A stretch of 24,581 nt of DNA from an uncultured Clostridia bacterium (GCA_937858235.1 CALLZZ010000449.1:1-24581), one strand, 5' to 3'; counted from the stretch's first letter, positions 1 to 5,694 are shown. Notes: generated by a model not told the origin, from the letters alone. A program made the numbers and translations.

Positions 1-293
1 TCTTCCTCATCGGAGTCTTCCTCTTCCTCTTCCTCATCTTCCATAGCATCCAGCTCAGCCTGGTAGGCAGCAGAGATAGCATCAAGACTTTGTTTGGCAG
101 CTTCCAAAGCCTCCAGAACAGTTATACCTTCTTCACCATTCTCATCAGGGGTTCTTTCAATGAGTTCAGCTACTGCCTTCTTGATTCGGGTAAGTTCCTT
201 CTTACTCATCTCATCACCCTCGAGAACCTTAGCCACGATGTCAAGTAATTCCTTGTCTGTAGACTCTTCCAACCACTTTGCTTTTTTTGCCAT
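1..293 (-). CDS. Small acidic phage protein, cut by the left window edge
   Basis: This frame starts at an ATG whose upstream sequence on the minus strand is GAGGAGGAAACAAAA, a near-perfect ribosome site. It stays open to the window edge, so the C-terminus is missing. The 97 visible residues begin MAKKAKWLEES and form charged, probably helical segments. They run into an almost pure Glu/Asp stretch near the cut end. No Cys motif, membrane segment or enzyme motif is visible. It has its own promoter at 334-362, so it starts a new leftward unit after the HD-domain gene. The family is not recognised. The acidic tail could suit a DNA mimic or a protein-binding role, but that is a guess. Confidence 0.75.
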   Translation of the reverse strand, partial: MAKKAKWLEESTDKELLDIVAKVLEGDEMSKKELTRIKKAVAELIERTPDENGEEGITVLEALEAAKQSLDAISAAYQAELDAMEDEEEEEEDSDEE

Positions 294-333
294 TTTTTGT
301 TTCCTCCTCAATTTTATTTTATAGGGTATGTTT

Positions 334-362
334 ATAATACCAGATTTTTTAACCTTTGTAAA
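334..362 (-). promoter_or_regulatory. Sigma-A type promoter for the leftmost acidic-protein gene
   Basis: On the minus strand TTTACA (362-357) is followed by exactly 17 bases and TATTAT (339-334). TGG directly precedes the -10 box, giving an extended -10. It lies about 40 bases ahead of the ATG at 293. It shares its layout with the other promoters in the window. Confidence 0.7.
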
Positions 363-382
363 TGTACTACATTCTTGAAGTA

Positions 383-895
383 TTAAAGGGTAATACTGAT
401 CTTCTTCCGTGAGGCCAAGTAATCACATAAGTGAACAAACTTTTGAGCGGGTGTACTGGGCACTGGCAGCTTACCAAACAAGTTCCACTGCCCCATGTGG
501 CTTTCCACAAGAGGGATTACCCTATCAAAGATCACTCCATATTCTTCACGAAGTGGCTCCAATACCAGCTTGACCTCAATTGGATGAAGTGGTCCTGGCT
601 TGCACAGATCATGAAGTGTCAAGGCAGATATGATATAATCTTGAATCCTAGGGGTGAACGTATATATTGGAAACAATTCATTAGCTATGATAATGGCTGC
701 CTTGGTGTGCCTCAATAACCCCCCCACCCCCAATGCATATTCTGGATGGTATTGACCAGAGCTACTTGCAGGGATATAGAAGAATTCGGGTTTTGCTAAT
801 GATAGTGCAGCCCTAGTAAACTCTAGAACCTTTTCGTTTCTTATGAATTTTTCCAGCTCTAGCCATTCCATTGCCCACTGTCTCATCTCTTCCAT
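383..895 (-). CDS. HD-domain phosphohydrolase-like protein
   Basis: The 170-residue product carries a readable HD-superfamily metal site: H63 in GGLLRHTKAA, the H95-D96 pair in LTLHDLCKPG, H133 in ESHMGQW and D158 in HLCDYLASR. HD enzymes hydrolyse phosphate esters of nucleotides or nucleic acids; the substrate cannot be read from sequence. The ATG at 895 is chosen because AAGGAGGAG lies just before it. A further ATG at 913 would swallow that ribosome site. The first 28 codons overlap the end of the LigA-related gene in another frame, so translation is probably coupled. A nucleotide-pool or small-signal hydrolase role would fit a phage accessory operon, but that is inference. Confidence 0.8.
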   Translation of the reverse strand: MEEMRQWAMEWLELEKFIRNEKVLEFTRAALSLAKPEFFYIPASSSGQYHPEYALGVGGLLRHTKAAIIIANELFPIYTFTPRIQDYIISALTLHDLCKPGPLHPIEVKLVLEPLREEYGVIFDRVIPLVESHMGQWNLFGKLPVPSTPAQKFVHLCDYLASRKKISITL

Positions 896-1271
896 GGTTT
901 CTCCTCCTTTCAAGTAAGTATTCAGCCTTCCTTATGATTTCGGGGTTTGTCATGGCCTTGAGGTTGAATCCCGTTGAACCATCAAAACCCTGGAAGCTGT
1001 CGTAATAATCCACTACCTCACTTATCCTGGGATACTTCTTCTGCAGGACCACTAATTCTTTGGCCCATGCGTCCCACTGGGAGTCCGCTGTGAGGCTTTC
1101 ACCCCTGTGGTAATATATATAGGAATGGATAAGCAGTTGAAGCCTCCTACGGAGCACCAGGGCCCTCTCAGGAGTGGTCTGGAACCCAGCCATGGATAAA
1201 TAGTAAGTGCCTTTGATCAGTTCCCCGGTCCCCACTCCAGGACCTCTACGTCTATGTACTGCTTTCCCCAT
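813..1271 (-). CDS. LigA-related small protein (DNA-ligase N-terminal-like)
   Basis: This 152-residue protein has a segment at about residues 38-90, HSYIYYHRGES then DSQWDAWAKELVVLQKKYP, resembling the adenylation-domain Ia helices of NAD-dependent DNA ligase. Small Bacillota phage proteins of this type are often annotated as LigA-related. The nucleotidyltransferase domain and catalytic Lys are absent, so ligase activity is not expected. GAGGAGG sits seven bases before the ATG at 1271, inside the end of the 3D-domain gene (55-base overlap). Met27 (1193) is an alternative start without a good ribosome site. The last 30 residues are basic and overlap the HD gene. Function is unknown. Confidence 0.7.
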   Translation of the reverse strand: MGKAVHRRRGPGVGTGELIKGTYYLSMAGFQTTPERALVLRRRLQLLIHSYIYYHRGESLTADSQWDAWAKELVVLQKKYPRISEVVDYYDSFQGFDGSTGFNLKAMTNPEIIRKAEYLLERRRNHGRDETVGNGMARAGKIHKKRKGSRVY

Positions 1272-1891
1272 TCCATTGCCTCCTCGTATGTGTCCACTAA
1301 CACGTCAATAGCGTAGCCATCATATTTCTTGAGTCCTACCCCTGTGTCCTCAGCTATGACCTCTCCATAGCCTGGGATGTATAACCTAGTTCCATAGGGT
1401 ATTTTTTCGGGGTCCACTGCCACTACCCCTCTCCGAACCTTGGTCATGGTGGCAGTCACTGTAGGATCTCCCCAGGCACAGATCCTGGATTCATTATCCA
1501 GTGGGGCATAGGCAGTGACCCGGGCCATAAGGACTGCAGCAGGTCGTTTCACAGATCCTCTGCTGATTGGTTCCACAGGCTGGTCTTCCAGAGAGCCTAG
1601 CTCAGTCGCTGGGACCTCTTCCCGCTGTTGTGCTAGTGTATCCATCAGCGTCTTAGAAAGTTGATCCTGGCTCCATTTCAGGTCTCTGATCTCCTGCTTC
1701 AATGTGTTCACTTCCTGAACCAATTTCCCCTGTCTGTGATTCATCTCAGCATTGATGATGATACTGGGAATCAGGGCAACCAACAGAAGTGATAATAGTG
1801 GGCCAATCCTAACAGACCAGCTTTTCCTAACTCTCATGACCTTGCCCTCTTGATATGTTCCGCCAGAGTTTTCATGGACTTCAGTTGTCAT
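1217..1891 (-). CDS. Membrane-anchored 3D-domain protein
   Basis: Residues 1-28 are polar and basic. Residues 29-47 form one hydrophobic helix (GPLLSLLLVALIPSIIINA), a likely signal anchor. Residues 50-90 look like a short coiled coil. Residues 122-219 are a 3D domain, named for three conserved Asp: here D160 (VAVD), D182 (AEDTG) and D196 (AIDV). The fold is a double-psi beta barrel related to MltA/RlpA wall-active proteins. In the expected topology the domain faces outward, so a cell-wall role is plausible. GGGGGAG precedes the ATG by about nine bases. It is first in a unit driven by the promoter at 1926-1954, followed by overlapping LigA-related and HD genes. Whether it cuts wall or only binds it is not shown. 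Confidence 0.8.
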   Translation of the reverse strand: MTTEVHENSGGTYQEGKVMRVRKSWSVRIGPLLSLLLVALIPSIIINAEMNHRQGKLVQEVNTLKQEIRDLKWSQDQLSKTLMDTLAQQREEVPATELGSLEDQPVEPISRGSVKRPAAVLMARVTAYAPLDNESRICAWGDPTVTATMTKVRRGVVAVDPEKIPYGTRLYIPGYGEVIAEDTGVGLKKYDGYAIDVLVDTYEEAMEWGKQYIDVEVLEWGPGN

Positions 1892-1925
1892 TAGTGTCTC
1901 TCCCCCTATGTATTTATTTAATTAT

Positions 1926-1954
1926 ATTATACAGGGAAAAAAGAGGGATGTAAA
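1926..1954 (-). promoter_or_regulatory. Promoter of the 3D / LigA-like / HD unit
   Basis: On the minus strand TTTACA (1954-1949), a 17-base spacer and TATAAT (1931-1926) are all consensus-like. The -35 box lies in the loop of the upstream terminator and the spacer contains its U-tract. The start site would be near 1919, about 28 bases before the ATG at 1891. Confidence 0.8.
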
Positions 1955-1965
1955 CCCCCCTCTTT
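1937..1965 (-). terminator. Rho-independent terminator of the 2.0-2.9 kb leftward genes
   Basis: On the minus strand AAAGAGGG (1965-1958) pairs with CCCTCTTT (1947-1940) around a 10-base loop, followed by a six-T run (1942-1937, partly in the stem). It sits 22 bases after the stop of the 1987-2235 gene and overlaps the next promoter. Confidence 0.75.
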
Positions 1966-1986
1966 CTTGTCCAGGTCAGATATAGT

Positions 1987-2235
1987 TCATCCAGTGCCTG
2001 GGCCAGCAGGCGAGCCTGAGTTTGAGCATTCCTTATTGATAGATTGGTAGGGTTTCTTTTTTCTTCGGTTCCTTCGGTCCTTCATGATGATTACCTTATA
2101 ATCCTCTTCACAGTCAGAGCATTCGAATGTGATCGTAAAGCTGTCATTGAACTCCTTGGTCTTAAACCTGTGACCCCAGAACATCAGATGGTTCTCCACT
2201 TCCCTAGCTACTCTATTCATCGTACTGTCTGCCAT
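1987..2235 (-). CDS. Small hypothetical protein with a CxxC pair
   Basis: The 82-residue product starts MADSTMNRVAREVENH and has FECSDCEEDYKV near the middle, then a very basic stretch (KDRRNRRKKK) and a Gly/Pro/Ser-rich end. The single CxxC plus a later Cys could bind metal, but a full zinc ribbon is not evident. AAAGGAGG lies eight bases before the ATG, which supports this start. The gene overlaps the end of the zinc-ribbon gene upstream by 23 bases and is the last of its unit, just before the terminator at 1937-1965. The basic tail suggests nucleic-acid contact. The family is not recognised. Confidence 0.7.
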   Translation of the reverse strand: MADSTMNRVAREVENHLMFWGHRFKTKEFNDSFTITFECSDCEEDYKVIIMKDRRNRRKKKPYQSINKECSNSGSPAGPGTG

Positions 2236-2389
2236 GGCCTATTCCTCCTTTAAGATAATCCTCTTTCTCCATCAGTGGCACTTCAGCGTCGGGGGTTATT
2301 GCCGGTTCACACTCTTGGCATGTCCAGATGTTAGTCGTGTCCAATGAGTACCAGGGCCGACCACAGTTGGGGCAGATCCTCTTTGTCAT
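2213..2389 (-). CDS. Small zinc-ribbon protein
   Basis: The 58-residue product begins MTKRICPNCGRPWYS and continues to WTCQECEP. This gives two CxxC knuckles (C6/C9 and C24/C27), the pattern of a zinc ribbon. Such phage proteins often bind nucleic acid or act as adaptors. The start at 2389 is chosen because its ATG overlaps the TGA of the upstream 56-residue gene (ATGA) and AGGAGG lies about 11 bases before it. A longer reading from 2485 has no ribosome site and would cross that upstream gene. The C-terminal half is acidic, then Gly-rich. It overlaps the next gene by 23 bases. Confidence 0.75.
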   Translation of the reverse strand: MTKRICPNCGRPWYSLDTTNIWTCQECEPAITPDAEVPLMEKEDYLKGGIGHGRQYDE

Positions 2390-2556
2390 CTCTGTCTCTT
2401 CCTCCTTTCTCTGTGGTATGAATCCTCGAAGTATGCGTAGATGAAACTGGTGTCCGGTTTGGGTGGGTACTTCTCCTGCTTCCATTTAATATATGGTTGG
2501 CAGGTACCGTGGCAGCCTATCCTCCTCTTGGTGCATTTCTTGCAGGGGCTCATCAT
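2386..2556 (-). CDS. Small Cys-rich protein (56 residues)
   Basis: A short frame begins MMSPCKKCTKRRIGCHGTC: four Cys and a His within 20 residues, the look of a small zinc-binding knuckle common in Bacillota phages. It then runs IKWKQEKYPPKPD and ends with a very basic tail rich in Arg. CTAAGGAGTGG lies ten bases before the first of two tandem ATG codons (2556). Its TGA overlaps the ATG of the zinc-ribbon gene as ATGA, so the two are probably translationally coupled. The ribosome site, metal motif and tight spacing on both sides (14 bases upstream) argue that it is real despite its size. Function is unknown; nucleic-acid binding is likely. Confidence 0.75.
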   Translation of the reverse strand: MMSPCKKCTKRRIGCHGTCQPYIKWKQEKYPPKPDTSFIYAYFEDSYHRERRKRQR

Positions 2557-2570
2557 TTGTTATCCACTCC

Positions 2571-2927
2571 TTAGCTGATAATTATATAATATAGGTAGAG
2601 CTCACATTTCTTGAGGCGAGCCATTACCTTGTCAAACTCCTTCTTCAACAGCTTCTCATCCTCTTCCTTTAGTATATTCCCAGCATACAGGTAGCACTCA
2701 TAGATGGTATGAAAGAGCTGTTCCTTCTCAGCAGTGGACAGAGTGCCCAGGTACATTTGAAAGTCATCGTAGCTCATACCATAGTTGAACTCTCTTTCGT
2801 TGAAGTTCCTGCTGATTTGCTTGGCTATCCTGATGAGCTTGTCCTGGTCCTTAGCCAGGTTGCCTTTCTCGGTAAATATCTGCCCTTCCTTATATATGTA
2901 AGTCTTCCGCTTGTATTTGAATTTCAT
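2571..2927 (-). CDS. Hypothetical phage protein, 118 residues
   Basis: The protein starts MKFKYKRKTYIYKEG and is highly charged, with predicted helices in NLAKDQDKLIRIAKQ and in the Lys/Glu-rich C-terminal third. There are no membrane segments or catalytic motifs that I recognise. The start at 2927 is preferred: GGAGGAGGGG lies upstream and the promoter at 2950-2978 ends just before it. An upstream in-frame ATG at 3005 would lie ahead of that promoter. It is the first gene of the leftward unit that also holds the Cys-rich, zinc-ribbon and CxxC proteins. It is transcribed away from the NUMOD-like gene. Confidence 0.7.
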   Translation of the reverse strand: MKFKYKRKTYIYKEGQIFTEKGNLAKDQDKLIRIAKQISRNFNEREFNYGMSYDDFQMYLGTLSTAEKEQLFHTIYECYLYAGNILKEEDEKLLKKEFDKVMARLKKCELYLYYIIIS

Positions 2928-2949
2928 GAGTACTCCCCTCCTCCTTGTT

Positions 2950-2978
2950 ATTATATACCAAAGCCTGTCCAATGTAAA
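2950..2978 (-). promoter_or_regulatory. Leftward promoter at the strand switch
   Basis: On the minus strand TTTACA (2978-2973), 17 bases, then TATAAT (2955-2950). The start site would be near 2943, giving a short leader before the ATG at 2927. Its -35 box lies 38 bases from the -35 box of the rightward promoter at 3017. Confidence 0.75.
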
Positions 2979-3016
2979 TGTGAATAACTCTAGACACTGG
3001 ATCAAGAATATTATAC

Positions 3017-3045
3017 CTTACAAGACTAACAATGTGTGCTATAGT
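3017..3045 (+). promoter_or_regulatory. Rightward promoter for the NUMOD-like gene
   Basis: CTTACA (3017-3022), 17 bases, TATAGT (3040-3045). It is weaker than the other promoters, with one mismatch in each box, as often seen when a regulator controls itself. The leader is about 27 bases and holds AAAGGAGGAG before the ATG at 3079. Confidence 0.55.
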
Positions 3046-3078
3046 TACATTATATGATAAATAAAGGAGGAGTTTCTT

Positions 3079-3654
3079 ATGAAACCAAGAGTAACAACCA
3101 CCCCCACGAATCAAGGGAGAAAAATCTTCACAGTGTACAAGGCCAATAGTTCTTCCCAGGAGGTATACATTTCTTCCACAAGGGATGATTTCGAGTATCT
3201 GGTCCTTATGGCCAAAGACCGACTGGAGTCTGGGAATTATGATGATTGTGAGAAGGCAATGTTAGAGCTGCAGGCAGCAGGAAAGTTAGAGTGTCTAGCC
3301 TGGGTACCAGAGGAGTATGTGGACCTTATTATTAAGGAAGCAACCAGGCTGGCTAAGCGGAGAGGAGAAGTGGTTATAGGCCCTTCTAAGAGAGTACTAT
3401 CCACAGAACACAAGAGAGCCATCACAGAAGCAGCAGTTGGAGAGCAGGTGGTAGCTATAAACCTGAGGGGCGAGACCATAACTTACCCATCCATTAGCGA
3501 AACTGCCAGAGTCTATGGAATAGGCAGACCCGCACTGATGAGAGCTATCACTAATAAACAGCCTGTGAAGAGAGTCGGGAACCTATACTTTTGCAAGCTG
3601 ACGGGGTACCTGAAACTGAGGAAAGAGCTGGAAGACCGGGGCATTATTGAATAA
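3079..3654 (+). CDS. NUMOD-like DNA-binding protein without a nuclease domain
   Basis: The 191-residue product has two modules known from homing endonucleases. Around residue 105, RVLSTEHKRAITEAAVGEQ resembles a NUMOD3 repeat. Residues 124-172, VVAINLRGETITYPS then SETARVYGIGRPALMRAI, resemble the NUMOD1 DNA-binding helix-turn-helix. No GIY-YIG or HNH catalytic motif is visible. The N-terminal 90 residues are of unknown family. AAAGGAGGAG precedes the ATG. It is the first rightward gene, divergent from the left arm and next to the repeat-rich region at 3684-4022. A role as a regulator or origin-binding protein derived from a homing nuclease is attractive but inferred. It may simply be the remnant of a mobile gene. 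Confidence 0.7.
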   Translation: MKPRVTTTPTNQGRKIFTVYKANSSSQEVYISSTRDDFEYLVLMAKDRLESGNYDDCEKAMLELQAAGKLECLAWVPEEYVDLIIKEATRLAKRRGEVVIGPSKRVLSTEHKRAITEAAVGEQVVAINLRGETITYPSISETARVYGIGRPALMRAITNKQPVKRVGNLYFCKLTGYLKLRKELEDRGIIE

Positions 3655-3683
3655 TCTACTATGTATGGACTTTATATGTATGG

Positions 3684-3905
3684 GTGTATGAGTCCTTGTT
3701 GGGTAATTGTATGACTCCACCTTCTGAACTGCTTCGTATTGCTGGGTTTGCGGCAGTCATACAAAGTATAATTATTTTTTAGAGCAAATCACTGTTTTTA
3801 GGGAAAGTCATACACCTCAAAATCATACACCCCTTGCTCCAAACCCAGTGGTACGAAGGCTCTCAGAATTATACTTTGTATGACTTTGGAGAGAGGTGTA
3901 TGAAA
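3684..3905 (+). repeat. Cluster of seven TGTATGA/TCATACA repeats with a 19-bp inverted repeat
   Basis: The heptamer TGTATGA or its complement TCATACA occurs seven times: within 3684-3693, 3707-3716, 3755-3764, 3806-3815, 3821-3830, 3876-3885 and 3896-3905. Most extend to AGTCATACA(A/C). A perfect 19-bp inverted repeat (3755-3773 with 3867-3885) encloses a second perfect 11-bp left arm (3808-3818), whose partner is at 3893-3903. Chance predicts far less than one heptamer in 222 bases. The stretch has no convincing gene. It could be an origin with iterons, an operator array or a folded RNA. The adjoining AT palindrome favours the first. Confidence 0.75.
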
Positions 3906-3964
3906 TGGCTCCAACGCCTACGGGCCACTGGCTTTGCAGCTCGCCGTCCATTGGTACGTGGTAC

Positions 3965-4022
3965 TGGGTATATATATATAATAATTTTTCTTAAAAAAAA
4001 TTATATATATATATAAATACCC
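3965..4022. repeat. Long AT palindrome, possible DNA-unwinding element
   Basis: GGGTA opens a stretch of about 50 bases made almost only of A and T: TATATATA, then AATTTTT, a short centre, AAAAAAAATT, TATATATA, closing with TACCC. The arms are nearly self-complementary. It lies 60 bases after the heptamer cluster. An easily melted element beside iterons is typical of replication origins. A cruciform or a weak two-way terminator is the alternative. Confidence 0.6.
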
Positions 4023-4171
4023 TTAGCGCTGGAGCAGTATTTTTGAATATGAAGATTGTGGGGGTGTAATACTAAATGGAGGATTATGGAGGATGAGTAT
4101 CTAAGATTTGAGGTGGAGGAGAATGCATTTCTTGTCCAAGAGTATTTTTCATTATTTCAAGAATCCATTTG
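4023..4171. other. Gene-poor spacer before the 4172 promoter
   Basis: Together with the two repeat elements above, 3655-4171 holds no supported gene. This part is purine-rich with several GGAGGA and GGAG runs. One 37-codon frame (4086-4199) exists, but its GGAGG is only three bases from the ATG and it runs through the promoter, so I do not call it. Confidence 0.5.
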
Positions 4172-4200
4172 TTTACTGTGGGCGTCAGATGTGATATAAT
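4172..4200 (+). promoter_or_regulatory. Promoter for the 4235-5654 rightward genes
   Basis: TTTACT (4172-4177), 17 bases, TATAAT (4195-4200), with TGA directly before the -10 box as an extended -10. The start site would be near 4207, about 28 bases before the ATG at 4235. Confidence 0.75.
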
Positions 4201-4234
4201 ATATATGGTACATTATATGAGAGGGGGGAGAATC

Positions 4235-4372
4235 ATGGACTTTACCAAGGCACTGGAATACAAGAGAAGCTGTCAGAGATCCATCCAGAAGATGTCTGAT
4301 GTATATGGAGTACTCATAGAGGAGTTAGAGAAGCTCTGTAAGGAGATTTCGTTCCAAACTGTATATTCTTAA
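4235..4372 (+). CDS. Small helical protein, possibly truncated by a frame break
   Basis: The 45-residue product starts MDFTKALEYKRSCQRSIQKM and reads as one or two amphipathic helices (EELEKLCKEI). GAGGGGGGAG ends just before the ATG, which supports this start over an in-frame ATG further upstream. The downstream +1 frame continues with protein-like sequence to 4523 but has no ATG, GTG or TTG. The original gene may therefore have been longer and now be interrupted. It is the first gene behind the promoter at 4172, followed by the dCMP deaminase gene. The family is not recognised. Confidence 0.6.
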   Translation: MDFTKALEYKRSCQRSIQKMSDVYGVLIEELEKLCKEISFQTVYS

Positions 4373-4523
4373 TATAGGGGCTATACAAAGAGTAGAATGG
4401 CTCCTGGCACATGGACTAACTCCTGATGAGATAGTAAGACATTTTAACCTAGAATATCGAAGGAGGAGAGAAGATGCCAAATGTGGGAACGAGACCAATC
4501 TTATGCAGCAACAGAGTCAATGA
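4329..4523 (+). other. Start-less reading frame, possible frameshifted continuation
   Basis: In the +1 frame relative to the 4235 gene, an open stretch includes AIQRVEWLLAHGLTPDEIV and then RHFNLEYRRRRED. This reads like a genuine helical phage protein end, but it contains no usual start codon before its last few residues. It overlaps the dCMP deaminase start. Options are a +1 recoding event near TCT TAA (4367-4372), a frameshift mutation, a sequencing error, or a chance open frame. No product is asserted. Confidence 0.35.
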
Positions 4524-5082
4524 TGACGCTCCATGTGATGTAAAGGGTGTATTCTGGTGGTGTAATAGCTGTAGGAAAGGGGTGGAGGAAATGAAGCCAA
4601 AGAGTGGGAGGATGTCTGCTAGGGGAGTCAACCTCCGTAAGGAGAAGCAAGTCTCTATGAGTGATGTTAGAGTGAGGCCTACCAGAGATGAGATGTTCAT
4701 GGAGATGGCTAGATTAGTTGCCCAGCGAAGCACATGCCTGAGAAAGCAGGTAGGGGCTATGATAGTGAAGGACAGCAGGACTGTTTCCATTGGGTACAAT
4801 GGGCCTCCTGCAGGGCAACAACATTGTACTGAGGAGACCTGCTTAGGATCTGGTTGTGATAGAAGCATACATGCTGAGATGAATGTAATTGCATTTGCTG
4901 CTAAGCATGGAGTAGCGATTGAGGGTGCTACAATGTACTGCACGATGAGTCCCTGTGTCAATTGTGCGAAGGTCATCATCAACTCTGGGATATCTCGGTT
5001 AGTCTATGGGGAAGAGTATCGGAGTAGTGCTGGTCTACTCTTACTGGATGAGGCCCTCCTTGTGGAGAAAATAAATCTATAG
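4474..5082 (+). CDS. dCMP deaminase with Cys-rich N-terminal extension
   Basis: Residues 62-202 form a dCMP/cytidine deaminase-family domain: H133-A-E135 in SIHAEMN supplies a zinc ligand and the proton-shuttling Glu, and C161 and C164 in SPCVNCAK complete the zinc site. The enzyme converts dCMP to dUMP for thymidylate synthesis, serving phage DNA replication in the cytoplasm. The first 61 residues are unusual: C11, C21, C30 and C33 with WWCNSC suggest a small zinc finger. AAGGAGG lies seven bases before the ATG at 4474. Met40 also has GGAGG two bases upstream, and Met62 would give a family-typical length of about 140. So two ancestral genes may have fused. The family call is firm; the substrate is inferred. 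Confidence 0.88.
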   Translation: MPNVGTRPILCSNRVNDDAPCDVKGVFWWCNSCRKGVEEMKPKSGRMSARGVNLRKEKQVSMSDVRVRPTRDEMFMEMARLVAQRSTCLRKQVGAMIVKDSRTVSIGYNGPPAGQQHCTEETCLGSGCDRSIHAEMNVIAFAAKHGVAIEGATMYCTMSPCVNCAKVIINSGISRLVYGEEYRSSAGLLLLDEALLVEKINL

Positions 5083-5123
5083 GGGTGACGAAGTCTTGAT
5101 CCGAGAGCGAGGTGAAATGAAAA

Positions 5124-5654
5124 ATGTCACGAAAGAAAAAGTATGTTACAAAGGGCGATCCAAAATGCCTGAACTTTTACAAAGGGAAGTGCCAGGCCCT
5201 TAAGAAATTAGATTGCTCAGAGACCTGCTGGGCTAGGAAGACAAATGTCTCAGAACATCTGGAAATGCTGCAGAACATCATTTATTACAATGGGCTGACC
5301 AACAATCATGATACTGTGTGGGCCGCTCAAGCCGAACTAAGTGAATTATGCGAGAGATATAATATCCCCACCGAGGGGAGAGGACACCCAATGGATGGGT
5401 GGAGACAGGTATACTATGAGGACCAGAAAAGGGGAAAGGGTGGAGGATCTTCTGAGGGTAATGTCCACAGGAATACAAAGCAGCTGATGAAGGACAACAG
5501 AATTCTGGAGACCAAAAACAATTCAGCGGAGAGGCAGGCATATAAGGAAGCAGTCCAGCAGTGGGAGGAAGAGCATGGTAAGCTTGAAAAGCTGGGTAGG
5601 AGTTCAATGTCAAGAAGTAAGGTGGACAGCTACACTGGGGACCCTACAGAATAA
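5124..5654 (+). CDS. Hypothetical phage protein with N-terminal Cys cluster
   Basis: The 176-residue product has C15, C23, C31 and C35 within its first 40 residues (GDPKCLNFYKGKCQALKK, then DCSETCW), a likely metal knuckle. Residues 45-80 are probably helical. The C-terminal 100 residues are Gly-, Lys- and Glu-rich and low in hydrophobics, so partly disordered. GAGGTG lies nine bases before the ATG. An out-of-frame ATG eight bases upstream (5116) opens a short unrelated frame. It is the last gene of the 4235-5654 unit, with a consensus promoter starting six bases after its stop. Family and role are unknown. Confidence 0.7.
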   Translation: MSRKKKYVTKGDPKCLNFYKGKCQALKKLDCSETCWARKTNVSEHLEMLQNIIYYNGLTNNHDTVWAAQAELSELCERYNIPTEGRGHPMDGWRQVYYEDQKRGKGGGSSEGNVHRNTKQLMKDNRILETKNNSAERQAYKEAVQQWEEEHGKLEKLGRSSMSRSKVDSYTGDPTE

Positions 5655-5659
5655 AGTTG

Positions 5660-5688
5660 TTTACATATCCCCCCGGGTGTGGTATAAT
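5660..5688 (+). promoter_or_regulatory. Consensus promoter of a very short transcript
   Basis: TTTACA (5660-5665), 17 bases, TATAAT (5683-5688), with TGG before the -10 box. Only about 50 bases separate the expected start (near 5695) from the end of a terminator. No gene with a ribosome site lies between. Confidence 0.75.
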
Positions 5689-5694
5689 AATAAT

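Noticed and set aside
94..324. Plus-strand open frame opposite the acidic-protein gene
   Set aside because: It lies antisense to a gene with a perfect ribosome site and has a shadow-like composition rich in Ser and Phe.
376..394. AGTATTA/TAATACT hairpin at the HD gene stop as a terminator
   Set aside because: A weak 7-pair AT stem with no T run on the minus strand.
431..718. Plus-strand open frame across the HD gene
   Set aside because: No ribosome site, and the HD motifs on the other strand are complete.
3755..3885. Inverted repeats as insertion-sequence ends
   Set aside because: Only about 130 bases apart with no transposase between, and no target duplication seen.
3834..4016. 60-codon frame inside the repeat region
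   Set aside because: It starts at TTG without a ribosome site and its composition follows the inverted repeats and AT palindrome.
4086..4199. 37-codon frame before the 4172 promoter
   Set aside because: GGAGG is only three bases from its ATG and the frame runs through a consensus promoter; no recognisable protein features.
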